A stretch of 64,000 nucleotides of DNA from positions 12,109,868 to 12,173,867 of the forward strand of contig NC_072791.1 in NCBI RefSeq assembly GCF_028583425.1, given 5' to 3'. The number at the start of each line of letters is the position of its first letter. Position 1 is the first letter of the stretch. Positions 21,631-31,258 of this stretch are shown here, piece by piece. The DNA is from Eublepharis macularius (Eukaryota; Chordata; Lepidosauria; Squamata; Eublepharidae). The position numbers were made by a program, and so were the translations under genes. The notes beneath the pieces are model-generated. The model searched no databases. It was not told the origin of the DNA and saw only the letters and a program-made list of their open reading frames with translations.

Positions 21631-21919
21631 GTAAGTTAGAGAGACAAATGAATTGATGTCACATTCCCTGAGCCTAGAAAGGGACTATGATGTTAAGTCG
21701 TTTTTGGAAAGAGTCGACATACTTCCCCAGCAACAGAACCGCCACAGTGGGAGATGGAACACTCACCATGAATGAGAGATGGCGCTGAGCTTCTGATACA
21801 CCAAAAAACACAGAGGAAACCACCTGTTTGTGGGAGAACAGACTAGGAAGGTTGTGGGGAATAGAGAACAGATGTTCACAGATGTAAAATTCTGTAAGTA
21901 TGCATGACGTTGATGTTAG

Positions 21920-23160
21920 TGTCCGGGGTCTGAGCCCCAGCCCCCAGACTTGACAAGAGGGAACAGCAGGGGACAAAAGGGTGGCAGCAACTCCACCCCC
22001 CAAGCCGGCAACCAGGGCCAGAACCTACCTACTCCATGGGGAAGGGGCAAAAGGCCAGTACCTCAGAGGGGTGGAGGGGGCAAGGAGAAACCAGCCAGCC
22101 CCACCCTCCAGGGGGAAGAGAGGGGGCTAAGCAGGCTGGAGGGAAAGGGACACAGCAGGGAGAAGGTGGGTCCAGCAGCAGCAGCAGCAGCAACCCAAGC
22201 AGAGCCCTTACCTGGCAGGGAGAGGACGCCGCCGCTGCAGCCCAGAGCCACACCATGGCTAGAAGACAGCAGCCTGGCTCAGGAGTTGCTAGAAGCCAAG
22301 CCTCTCCAGGGGGGGCTGCCACAGGCATTCTGGGGGAGGAGATGGGTAACCCCGCCCAGCATTGCTGAGCAGGCAGCGCAGAAGCTGGCTAAGGCAGCTC
22401 CTCGTGAGCAGGGCCAGGCAAGCCCAATAGCACAGAGGCTGGCTGGGGCAGCTCCTCGTGAGCAAGGCCAGGCAAGCTCAATAGTACAAGGGCTGGCTGG
22501 GGCAGCTCCTCGTGAGCAGGGCCAGGCAAGCTCAGTAGCTCAGAGGCTGGCTGGGGCAGCTCCTCGGGAGCAAGGCCAGGCAAGCCCAATAGCACAGAGG
22601 CTGGCCGGGGCAGCTCCTCGTGAGCAAGGCCAGGCAAGCTCAATAGCACAAGGGCTGGCTGGGGCAGCTCCTCGTGAGCAAGGCCAAGGAGCCCTCAGCT
22701 GGGGATGGCTCGCACTCAACCCCACCCTGCCAGCATGGCAAAAGGGCCCAGGAGGGATTAGTGGTTGGAGGGAAACACCTGGAGGAATGCACAGCTGGGC
22801 CCAGTCAGGAGAGGGAACAAGCCTGGAAGGAGGGCGGGGTGGAGAAAGGAAACCCTATAAAGGGTGGCTGGGAAGAGCTCTGCGGTGGTGGGTGTGAGTG
22901 AGGAGTGATGATGTGGAGTGAGAGCAGTAGGATGCAAGGGTGGAGGCTTGGAGGAGAGTTCTGGAAGGAGGAGATGGAGGACACAGAGGGTAAGCAGGCC
23001 AGGTTGAGCAGGCCAGTGAGTGGACTGAGAGGGAGTCTGGGTGAGCTATACCGCCCCTCCTTCCACAGAGCAGGGTCCTGCAGAGTCCCTGGCCCCCCTG
23101 TGACGTCAGGAGCAGACCGCCCAGTGCCACGCCCAGCGGCAGCTGCGGCAAGCCCTGACA
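21920..23160. mobile_element. Solo LTR of an LTR retroelement
   Basis: It starts TGTCCGGGG, ends CCCTGACA and is flanked by the 5-bp direct repeat GTTAG (21915-21919 and 23161-23165). No internal region is present, so it is a solo LTR of 1,241 bp left by LTR-LTR recombination. It contains a promoter-like CCTATAAAGG near 22853 and the minisatellite at 22383-22706. It lies in the intron of Harbinger gene 2, and so is younger than the transposon. The family cannot be named without a library. It is a fossil with no coding capacity. Confidence 0.8.
22383..22706 (+). repeat. 54-bp minisatellite, 6 copies, inside the LTR
   Basis: The unit is GCTGGCTGGGGCAGCTCCTC followed by GTGAGCAAGGCCAGGCAAGC and a short AATAGCACAGAG-like end. 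Units begin near 22383, 22437, 22491, 22545, 22599 and 22653 and differ by a few substitutions. The length is a multiple of three and produces repeated 18-aa open frames on both strands. Confidence 0.9.
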
Positions 23161-23202
23161 GTTAGTCCTGCTTCTTTCCCATTTCGGCAACATCTTTGAA
23201 AG

Positions 23203-23349
23203 TGGAAGAAGAGGACACTGAGAGTCAGGTGTCATACGGACCCATTTATGTGATCTCGTCCAAGACCGCAGAGGAGGGAGAAATTCGTGGAGAGAGCACT
23301 GATGTGGCATCGGAAACTGGCAATATCCATAGACCAGATTTTTCCACCA
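23203..23349 (+). CDS. Harbinger gene 2, acidic exon
   Basis: Bounded by AAAG before and GTAAGAT after; 147 nt, phase 1 in and phase 1 out. It encodes VEEEDTESQVSYGPIYVISS, then KTAEEGEIRGESTDVASETG. The phases match the exons before and after, which is the main support. It is strongly acidic with no known domain; it may be a duplicate of the preceding exon (shared PIYV.SS). Confidence 0.6.
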
Positions 23350-23454
23350 GTAAGATACAGCAATGTTGATCTTAGATCTACATTCAGTCTTTTTAGGTGC
23401 ATGCAAGGAGAGTCAGAAAACTGAAAGGGTCGAATTATGATTTTTCACCCTCAG

Positions 23455-23565
23455 GACCAACCCCTTGGGATACGGTTGAAGGGGCATTTGCCATGGGGGA
23501 ACCATCAACTGATGGGGCAGAAATATTCCAAGCAATACCAATGGATGTGGAAAGCCTCGCCAAAG
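23455..23565 (+). CDS. Harbinger gene 2, short exon
   Basis: CCCTCAG precedes and GTTTTT follows (a weak donor). It encodes RPTPWDTVEGAFAMGEPSTD and GAEIFQAIPMDVESLAK; phase 1 in and out, consistent with its neighbours. No domain is recognised. Confidence 0.55.
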
Positions 23566-23691
23566 GTTTTTCTGGATTACAGAAAGTCTGCATTGTCGCC
23601 CATGAGCACACTTAACTCTTTTTGCTTCATGAGTACCAAGGCATGTTAAAAAAACAGCAAATTTTTAAAAGTATTTTCTCTCTCACAACAG

Positions 23692-23855
23692 TTCAAAAGT
23701 ACCATGAAAGAATGTCCATCCTGGAGAGCAGAAACCGAACTCTGGAGAGAGAAACAACCATGCTGAGGAAAAAAGTGAGATTACTTGTTATGGAGTACAG
23801 AAGGCACATCAATGAATGCCCCAAGAAATGCCATTGCACTGAAAAGGAGGACTAA
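23692..23855 (+). CDS. Harbinger gene 2, last exon: coiled coil
   Basis: CACAACAG precedes. It encodes VQKYHERMSILESRNRTLER, ETTMLRKKVRLLVMEYRRHI and a Cys-rich end, NECPKKCHCTEKED, then TAA. The Leu/Ile spacing suggests a short leucine-zipper-like coiled coil; the CxxxCxC end could bind metal or be incidental. This resembles the C-termini of some transposon-derived DNA-binding proteins (for example THAP proteins, which have terminal coiled coils), but no THAP zinc domain is visible. Function unknown. Confidence 0.6.
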
Positions 23856-24850
23856 ACACCTGTGACTATGCCCTGATGTTAGTTCTTCCACTGACAAGGG
23901 AACCCGTCGGCAACCTGTGAAGAAAAATCAGTAGAGTTAATTTTGAAAGAAAATTCCGTTTGCAGCTGTTGATAGAATGAGAAATTAATAGAAAAAATGT
24001 GAAAATACCTGTGCTCTTCAGGTCACTTTTGTCTTGGTGCGTTAGTTCTGCAGTCTGCCCTGTGAACACACCTCATCAGAGCCACTGACTCAAGTAAAAA
24101 ACCACAGAGTGAGACGGTGGGGTGACCGGTTCTGCTAGATGTCAGGTGTTCCTTTGAGATAAAAAACAATATTCAATTTATTCTTCAGGACATCCTGAAA
24201 TATTTTTCAGTTCTCCTGTTATGGAGAGAATTCCCCCCCACTAAATATAGTGGATTTTTATATGAGAAAAAGTGAACTTACTCGGGAACACTGACTGCAA
24301 AACAGGTCAAGAATTGTAACAGAGCAGCATTACAACCTATTTGTTTCTCATGTTACTTTTATTATCAGCACATGGTTTTCCCACAGAAAAGGTGAGCCAG
24401 TAAGGACTAAACACCTGTGTGAGCCAGTTGACCAGTTATTCATTGCAGCCATTTATTTTTCTTCTCCACAGTAAATTTTGGAACTGTTTACAAATGTTGC
24501 ATCGTTACTGTTATTAATGTTATTGTTTGTTGTTTTTAAAATATTTTTGAAAATAGGTGGTTTTATTTTTGTGCTATGAGTGCGTATTACAGGCATGCAT
24601 TGTTAGGTTAAGGATAATTAGGCTATTTATACAGGAGATCAACATTGCATTTGAACTGTCAACTGTTCATGGAGGTTTTGCGCTGACAAAAAAGGGGGGG
24701 GAATCATTAAATGACACTCTAGCATTGCCGTTTCCGACCAACTATTCTTTTAGATGTGGGCTGTTTTCTGGAACACCTCTGTTCAGTTGTCAAGGGCGCA
24801 GTGCCAGGGGCGGGACGACGGGAGGAATTGCTTGCTGATCCTTCCATCAG
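23856..24850 (+). other. Harbinger region between convergent genes
   Basis: AT-rich non-coding sequence between the 3' ends of gene 2 (+) and the trihelix gene (-). I see no further exon. Confidence 0.4.
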
Positions 24851-24854
24851 TAAG

Positions 24855-25183
24855 TCACCTAAGGAAGTGAGCCTTCACGGCGTTTTCCAGGGCGTTCACA
24901 TTTTGTGTCAAAACCTCCCTGAACATTAGTCTGTCCTCCCTGGCCTCATCAAGAATCTCTCTGTGACAATGCTCTGTTTGGGCGGCAACCTCGTTCTGCC
25001 TGAGAGCCTCCTCACGTGCAGAGTTAGCAACAGCCCCCCTGAACTGTCTCTCTTCTGCCCCTGATTGCTCCAGCATTTGCTGCGTCACATCATGGAGTAT
25101 CGAAACACAAAGCTTCCTACTTCTGATGTTGTTCAGTCTAGTGGCTGCTGACAGTTCTGCGTTTGATTTGTTGTTTATCTCCG
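24855..25183 (-). CDS. Harbinger trihelix gene, last exon
   Basis: The minus-strand acceptor GCATTCAG precedes CGGAGATAAAC. It encodes AEINNKSNAELSAATRLNNI, then DVTQQMLEQSGAEERQF and EILDEAREDRLMFREVL, ending KAHFLR and a stop at 24855. It is helical and charged, like the C-terminal segment of Myb/SANT-like proteins that accompany Harbinger transposases. Phase 1 in matches the donor at 26304. Confidence 0.7.
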
Positions 25184-25689
25184 CTGAATGCACTGGATAG
25201 AATGGGGGGAGGTGTGGAAAAAGCAGAAAGGATGCATATGTCAGATTAAAGAAAGTTGTAAGCATCCATGCCCTTACAGATTGTTCTAATTGACATATTT
25301 AATGAGCCACAGCAGTTGACAGCAGTTGTGATAAAATACAGCAAGACACATTGCCTTTTAAAAAAACAACAACCAGATAAACCGGTCTCTAAAATGAGGA
25401 AAGGATTATTTTGCAGCGGTTAACTCTCAGGCAAGAACCATACAATGTTCTAAGACAGTGCCTGTTTGGCGGGGACTTCAGGAGCACTCACTGGAAGACT
25501 CATCCAGGGAACTCTCGGAGTCTGTCTGTGCCTCTGTTGTCTCCTGTGGTGGGTTCAAGCAACCCGGAATTAAATTGGATTAAAAGGGTGGGTTCAGATA
25601 AAACCTCACTTAAAAGCCTACCATGAAGGGATCTTAGCCCCGTGCAAACATCACACCTTTCTCATGGGGACTCAAACCATATTATTCTC

Positions 25690-25829
25690 TGAGAGATTTC
25701 AGAGAGATCTCACTGAGAGATCTCTGTCTTTTGGTGCTACAGCTCTGAAGATGCCAGTCACAGCTGCTGGCGAAACGTCAGGAACTACAACGCCAAGACC
25801 ATGGCTACACAGCCCAGAAAATGCACAAC
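25690..25829 (+). mobile_element. Penelope-like element remnant
   Basis: Contains GAGAGATCTCTGTCTTTTGG, GCTGGCGAAACGTCAGGAAC and an ending near CCCAGAAAATGCACAAC, the terminal sequence shared by lizard Penelope elements. It is flanked by the 15-bp direct repeat AACCATATTATTCTC (25675-25689 and 25830-25844). Only the terminal part is present. It lies in an intron of the trihelix gene. Confidence 0.65.
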
Positions 25830-25906
25830 AACCATATTATTCTCAATTGCTGTAACCAGGATGTTGCTCAGATCCATCCTGAAACAATGATGGATTGTAG
25901 GAATTA

Positions 25907-26125
25907 TGGTTGGCTGCTTCAATTTGGGAAATTGCTGGAGACACAGGAGGTTATACCTGGAGAAACCTGGAGGTTGGGGAGGGAAAGGACCTTGGCCTGG
26001 AATAACTCCAAACAATCCAACCCCTTTGGTAGACATTTTCTCCAGGTGAACTGATCTCTCTGGCCATGGAGTCCAGTTGTAATGCTGGGCGATCTCCAGC
26101 CACTGCATGGAGGCTTGCAACCACA
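25907..26125. mobile_element. MITE-like interspersed repeat
   Basis: A segment with near-inverted ends (GTTGGCTGC ... GGCTTGCAAC) and the internal motifs ACATTTTCTCCAGGTGAACT and GGCGATCTCCAGCCACTGCA, which I recognise as a common squamate interspersed repeat of uncertain class. Borders are approximate. Confidence 0.45.
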
Positions 26126-26304
26126 GTGTGATTGGAAAGTCGATCGATGCAGCAACTACAGCAGAACACAGTTCCCAACTTTGGCAACTGGGGGAGGGGC
26201 ACCGCCAGCCATGGGTTGAAGAGACCAGAACTGCCGATTTTATACAACGCACAATTTAAAAAGCTAAAACCACAGGTGTATGTCAACTTCCAGTAAAGAC
26301 TTAC

Positions 26305-26394
26305 CCATCTCTGTCCAGTTTCTCAATTCCCAAATAATGTCATCCAGGTCCAGTGTTTGGTCATCGTCATAATCATGGTCTTCTGCAGTCGATG
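26305..26394 (-). CDS. Harbinger trihelix gene, acidic middle exon
   Basis: Bounded on the minus strand by TTTTTCAG and GTAAGTC. It encodes STAEDHDYDDDQTLDLDDII, then WELRNWTEM. Phase 1 out agrees with the last exon. This acidic linker between the DNA-binding domain and the helical C-terminus is typical of trihelix-type proteins. Confidence 0.65.
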
Positions 26395-26532
26395 CTGAAA
26401 AATAAAACTGGGGGAGAGGGGGGTGCGTGAGGAACACATTAGTGATGTCTCATTTAGAGGGTGTTATTTGAGCTGCTCTGCGCCTTCAATCCCTTTGCGC
26501 CAAAGTATCAAACCTTCAGACCATCAATGTAA

Positions 26533-27009
26533 TTAATGGTTGATCGTTGGCAGGACATGCAAGAACAGCTCCTCTGATCCTTCCATGATATCGAAGCTCT
26601 GTGGCTTAGACACACTGACCGTGCAGTATGACAGGCTTCGAGCAATGTGTTTAGATTGTATGCTTGCATTGCTGCAAAATATGCAGTCCAGCTGTTTGAA
26701 GAAAGGGCAGGAGGCTGGCGCATTACCCAATCTGCTGTTGTGCATGACTACATGCCGATACTCCTGTCGCAGTGCTTTCGATTTAGTTCTGCACTCTGTT
26801 GCGGACCTGTGGTGGCCCCTGTCCTTCATTTGTTCAGCTATTTTTATGATGATATCAATGTTGTGATGGCAGACGGAAAGTGCCTCCTGCACTTTCTCCT
26901 TGCCCCATAACTCGATTAAATCTAGTGTCTCTCCCTCTCTCCAAGAGACATCGTGTCCACCACTTGCGCAACCATTCCCCTCCATGTTCCTCTCCTCTGT
27001 CTGCAGCAT
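26533..27009 (-). CDS. Harbinger trihelix / SANT-like protein, first exon
   Basis: Starts MLQTEERNMEGNG. The domain begins at about residue 24: WREGETLDLIELWGKEKVQE, NIDIIIKIAEQMKDRGHHRS, ECRTKSKALRQEYRHVV and CPFFKQLDCIF. This is the trihelix (Myb_DNA-bind_4-like) fold, with a Trp at the start and the conserved C..K...L...Y helix. In PIF/Harbinger elements the Myb-like partner binds the transposon ends and helps nuclear import of the transposase. The exon's exact 3' end is unresolved: a stop at 26533 lies shortly before the best donor candidate. Confidence 0.8.
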   Translation of the reverse strand: MLQTEERNMEGNGCASGGHDVSWREGETLDLIELWGKEKVQEALSVCHHNIDIIIKIAEQMKDRGHHRSATECRTKSKALRQEYRHVVMHNSRLGNAPASCPFFKQLDCIFCSNASIQSKHIARSLSYCTVSVSKPQSFDIMEGSEELFLHVLPTINH

Positions 27010-27620
27010 GTTTCAAGTATATTTTTGGGTTGCCCATGTCGAAATGGAATATTCTCCCCCAGGGGCCAATCAATGTTAAATCGCAAACTGGTGGCACAAA
27101 GAACCAACCATTTTGCCACAATGTCGGAAAAATTATCAAGTAAAAAAAATGTTAAGAGAAAGTGGGGGGGGGGGCGGCGACAATTACAGCACGGAAAATG
27201 TGATTAATCCTCTGTGCAGTTCGTTTGCTCATTAATGTACCAGCAAATCTATGTAGGATCAGCAGGATTTTGGTTTTTAAAAAAGATTAGTTCCAGAGTG
27301 GGTGGACTGTGTGGGAACTGGGTGGGTGTGGCACCGCTGACAAAAACTAGCCAATCACAACAATTCCAGATGAGGAGGCGGGAATGGCACCGAGGGGAGG
27401 GGGGATATGTGAGGAAACCGTTCCGCATCATAAAAGGCCCTCATCTATGGTGCTTTAACAAAAACTTCAGGGAAAATGGGGATTGGCAAAAAGCAGGGAA
27501 AACAGACCAAAAATCCGGCCCTGCACCCTAATGGCTGCTTTGTCATGTGGAGTTTCTAGGAAACCCCGAAGTGATTGGAACTCCAACACGCAGAAAGAGT
27601 ATTGTGTGGAAAGTCTCTAG

Positions 27621-28065
27621 AAATTGCTCTTGGTTAGAGTTGGTTGCATATAGGGAAGCCAATATAACTATTATCATCAAGATAATCACAAAAATATATC
27701 GCCCAAGAGTATCTTTTTCTATTTCTAAAAGATCAAAACTAATATTTTTCAAGATAAGTATCTCTTGACTTTGAGGTACCTGCAGCTTGGAATTGTGCCC
27801 ACCAATTAGATTTAAATACAGGAAGAGTTGTTACCTTTAGGTGAGTTTCCTGTAAAAAAAGCAGGTGTTTCAACAGTGATGTTTCAACAGTGCAGGGGAG
27901 ACTCTCTTATTTTTCATCCTACTGTTAAGACCTCTACAGTTAAATGAGATTAGTTTAAGAGATATTAGTATTACAACATTGGCTAGATTGTACTTAAAGC
28001 ATTCTTATCCAATTAGATTTCTTAACCAAGTGAAGCATTACTAGCCGAAGAGATTGAGTTATGAA
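27621..28065 (-). mobile_element. Tx1-type L1 LINE, endonuclease N-terminal part
   Basis: Minus-strand reading near 27950 gives ISFNCRGLNSRMKN, near 27850 HLLFLQETHLK and near 27650 ASLYATNSNQEQFLE: the start of an apurinic-like endonuclease (N, E of QETH). It continues at 18266 on the other side of the Harbinger element. The start of ORF2 is near 28000; nothing certain is seen upstream. Confidence 0.75.
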
Positions 28066-28600
28066 GAAAGTAGCATAATTTGCAATAAACATTATTAAGT
28101 AAATATATCTTATTCATTTAAGCAACAGCTGACAGTGGAGATGCAGCTAGATTCGTATTCGACAATGCCAGGCTCATAAGAGTTATTAAACAATTATATA
28201 ATTGTTTATTAGCGTAGGAGAGTGTATTCAGGTCTCTAAAGGCACAAACAAAAGGCAATTAAAATAACAAACAACTGTATCTATTTCAGTCTAAAAACTA
28301 CCTGACTAGACATGAAGCTGGCTGTCTTGCATTTCTCTGAAAGGCTTGAGCGTTCATACTCACAACAACACAGTCCAAAAACCCACACCAGGCGGCTCTG
28401 GTCATCTCAGACCTGGCAGAGCACAAAGTCTCTCACAGGCTGGCACAAAAGGATAGAAACAAGGTGGTCAAACCAAATCCTCGTGAGAGCGAAGCAAGTC
28501 TCAGAGTGCAGTGACAAGCCATCTTTTCTAGGTGAATCAACCAATCAGGGCTCACTTGCTGTCAGTGTTGCTAGCCTGAGAACAGAGTAGGAGGACGTGT
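28066..28600. other. No gene recognised
   Basis: AT-rich sequence followed by a moderately GC-rich segment from 28300. CAGCTGACAGTGGAG near 28125 and CTGTCAGTGTTG near 28558 hint at the ends of an unrecognised repeat. I found no supported coding sequence. Confidence 0.3.
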
Positions 28601-28835
28601 GGAGCGGAAACACAAGTGACAAAAGGCACAGGTTGGACATTTGTCAGCTTCCCTCAAGTTTTGATTGGAAATGTAGGCAGCTTGGCGGAATGTTGGACAA
28701 GTGACAGTTGAAAAGTCCATTGGACAGCAGTCGGAGAGCCAAGCTGCAAGACCAGGACGCCTACATTTCCCATCAAAACTTGAGGGAAGCTGGCAAGTGT
28801 CCAACCTGTGCCTTTTGTCACTTGTGGTTCCGCTC
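28601..28835. mobile_element. Fold-back MITE
   Basis: Terminal inverted repeats of about 75 bp: GGAGCGGAAACACAAGTGAC at the left and its inverse, GTCACTTGTGGTTCCGCTCC, at the right, with the arms continuing through ACAGGTTGGACA and CCCTCAAGTTTTGAT. Related copies are at 30772-31258 and, by its ends, 42622-42737. There is no gene. Confidence 0.75.
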
Positions 28836-29265
28836 CAAGACTCCCTTTCTGTCAAGGCGCAACTAATTAACTGGGCTGCTCATTTCATTCCCAGGGTGGC
28901 AGGCCAAAACTGGGCCTGTGAAATCTTAGGAGCCTGAACCAAAGTACTCAGAATAGGTTTGTATATTGCTCTTCTAGATAAGCCTATTTTGCTCTCCTTG
29001 TATAAAGAAGAGGAAATAAAAGAAGAAAGATTTTCTTTAACATAACACAACTTTCCCCCTCCCCAGAACTCCCCCCTCCCACAGGAACTCCCCCACCTAA
29101 CTGTTACCTTCCCCCAGCCAACATACCCAGAATATAGGGAAAAAAGAAGCAAGAGAATAAACAAGAAAGAAAAGAAAAATTAAGCAGTGGGCCAAACTGC
29201 ACGTTTTACTCTCCTTATCAAAGAAGAGAAGGGAATGAAAGAGCATAAGAATAAAGTTGAGAATT
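28836..29265. other. No gene recognised
   Basis: Purine-rich and C-rich stretches (for example CTTTCCCCCTCCCCAGAACT at 29050). The open frames reflect base composition. No repeat family was identified. Confidence 0.3.
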
Positions 29266-29690
29266 GTTGGGGTTTGATGACCCCAGAGGTGAGGTGGACC
29301 GGAAACGTTTTTGTCATATTTTCTCCCATACATTTAGTAGATTCTCACTTATGACTTTATCATGGTAAAAATATAATTCCGTATCATTTTCTTTATCCAC
29401 AACCACAACCCTATTGGCATTTATACTAAGTAATTACTCAACTGGTTAACTGTGTTACCCTTGTGCAAAGATAATATAATTGTGGAGTATGGCCTAAACC
29501 ACTATTCTTCCAATTAACTTGCACTGATTTTAAATTGATTCTAAGTTTTTGCTTCCCCAGATTGATATTTCTGAAGTGAGAAGCTCAGGTGAGCATCTTT
29601 TCCACACTAGACTGAGGTCGGGGGAATAAAAGCAGCCCACCTAAACTCAAAGATGCCATTGAGTGGGTAGGAGAACCCTTTTGATCTTAC

Positions 29691-29733
29691 CTAGAAAAGC
29701 TGCTCTGTGGCAATAGTTGATCCTTTCCTGCAC
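29691..29733 (-). pseudogene. 43-nt exon in the inverted copy
   Basis: TTTCAG and GTAAGATC flank it on the minus strand; it encodes VQERINYCHRAAFLG, matching exon 2 of genes A and B in length and phase. Confidence 0.75.
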
Positions 29734-29905
29734 CTGAAACAGAAGTGGGGATCCCACAAAGGGGAAACTGTTGAGAAAAGGAACAGGGTTAAGACATTGG
29801 GGGGGGGGCCTAAATCTAAAAAAATTGGGGCCATCTGAATGGATTTTGAAGGTATCCCTGATCATATCTTGTGCCCCACATACTACCTAGAGGAATGCCT
29901 CTTAC

Positions 29906-30173
29906 CTCCTGGCCTGGATTCTTGTCATCTGCGTGGCTCAAGAGGAACCCTTCTGCCAGGGCCACTGCCTGGGAACTGCTCTCCGGCCCACATTCCCTGA
30001 CCTGGGAACTGCTCTCTAGCCCACATTCCCTGACCCAGCTCTCCATCTCTGGAGGCAGGTTGGCCAGGAACTGGTCCAGGATCACCAGGTCCAGGATCTC
30101 CTTCTTGCTGTGCTTTTCTGACTTCAGCCACTGGAGGCAAAGGCAGAGTTCGCTGCAGACCTTTCGGGGTTTT
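29906..30173 (-). pseudogene. Truncated SCAN exon in the inverted copy
   Basis: Encodes the second half of SCAN ([30 protein letters not shown]), ending in the conserved GAG/GTAAGA donor. A 33-bp tandem duplication repeats WVRECG[L/P]ESSSQ, adding 11 residues. The N-terminal part of SCAN is absent at the 30175 breakpoint. Confidence 0.85.
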
Positions 30174-30175
30174 TA

Positions 30176-30770
30176 AAAACCATAAATGGTAAAAGGAGTG
30201 ATTATAACTTTAACCAGATGTCTTTGGTGGCTGTTACTAGGCAACTATGACTGGTCACAGTATTTGAGGCATCATTTCTATCAGTAAAATGCAGATGCGG
30301 GGGGGATCTTTCTGGGATTGTCTTGGCCTCTCATGGAGGATTAATTGGGGCCAAACCCAGAAGCAACCATCAATCCACTTGATACCACATAACGTTCATG
30401 ACTCACCCAGGGTTGGCTGCTTGCTCCTGTTCAAAAGAAGCAATATGTATGAAGGCAACACAGTGAAAAATTAGTATAAAGTGTTATTGAAACAGTAACT
30501 ACAAATGTAGTCAGTTAAAGAGCAACATGCTACAGTACCATAGTAATACAATCAGAACAGACAGCGGCGACCAATACAACCAACCAAGGTAATGGAGTAC
30601 AAGGTGTACAAGGTAATTGGAGTACAAGTCCTACATATAAAGTCATAGAATTATTTTCTTATTAAAGGTACTTATGTTCTTTTTTACAGGTGTCAGGAAG
30701 AAAGCCTAGGGGCACAAGACCCCAGCAACTCTACAAGGAGACAGGCAAATAATTTGTTTCACCGCCATGA
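30176..30770. other. No gene recognised
   Basis: Non-coding sequence beyond the breakpoint of the inverted copy, with a short local repeat near 30590-30625 (GTACAAGGT...). Nothing else is supported. Confidence 0.3.
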
Positions 30771-30771
30771 A

Positions 30772-31258
30772 GCTGACAAGTGTCCAACCTGTGTTAGGTG
30801 TCACTTGTAGCTTGGCTCTCAGTTTCCCTCAAGATTTGATGGGAAATGTAGGCGTCCTGGTCTCGCAGCTTGGCTCTCCATTTAATTGAAGTTTAGAGTG
30901 GCAGTCTATGGGAGGGAGAACATGCGGTTGGGAGGGGAGTGCAGGCATCGGACTCTTGCTGGGCGACCCCCCCTTCCCCTCCACTGTGTCTGTGTGTGTG
31001 TGTGGGGGGGGGTTTCTGTAAACTTCAATTAAATGGAGAGCCAAGCTGTAAGACCAGGACGCCTACATTTCCCATAAAAACTTGAGATAAGCCGACAGCT
31101 TCCCTCAAGTTTGGATGTAGGCATCCTGGTCTTGCAGCTGTAATGGAGAGCCACGCTGCGAAACCAGGATGCCTACATTTCCCATCAAAACTTGAGGGAA
31201 GCTGACAAGTGTCCAACCTGTGTAAGGCGTCACTTGTTGCTTGGCTCTCAGGTGGCTG
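30772..31258. mobile_element. Fold-back MITE cluster
   Basis: Several inverted copies of the same arm: ACAAGTGTCCAACCTGTG at 30777 and again at 31205, GGGAAATGTAGGCGTCCTGG at 30840, and its inverse CCAGGACGCCTACATTTCCC at 31055. Imperfect internal duplications at 31060-31200 suggest one element inserted in, or recombined with, another. A short GT run is at 30985. Confidence 0.7.

Larger units (their letters stand above)
18267..27617 (+). mobile_element. PIF/Harbinger DNA transposon, 9.35 kb, three genes
   Basis: The left terminus is GAGACTTTCCGCAC and the right terminus is its inverse, GTGTGGAAAGTCTC (13 of 14 matching). The element is flanked on both sides by the 3-bp target duplication TAG (18264-18266 and 27618-27620). 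Removing it rejoins the Tx1-type L1 frame as QEQFLE-EMLSKLE, which proves the borders. It contains a DDE transposase (+), an unknown coiled-coil gene (+) and a trihelix/SANT-like gene (-). A solo LTR, a Penelope remnant and a MITE lie in introns. Typical vertebrate Harbingers are smaller and carry two genes. Confidence 0.92.
29270..30175 (-). pseudogene. Inverted partial third copy of the SCAN gene region
   Basis: Reverse complement of the SCAN-exon-to-intron region of copies A and B, from mid-SCAN to intron 2, ending near 29270 at the TCATATTTTCTCCCATAC block shared with 35390. Both splice sites of the 43-nt exon survive. It breaks off at 30175 in the middle of SCAN (before HRLCLQWLK), and no KRAB or finger exon is nearby on this strand. 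It is therefore a truncated pseudogene fragment. Confidence 0.85.

Noticed and set aside
21950-22897. 315-codon open frame with 18-aa repeats
   Set aside because: It lies wholly within the solo LTR and its 54-bp minisatellite; GC-rich repeats whose unit is a multiple of three open several frames. No splice context or domain.
27214-27531. 105-codon + frame near the right end of the Harbinger
   Set aside because: Low-complexity G-rich sequence in the subterminal region; no splice partner or domain.
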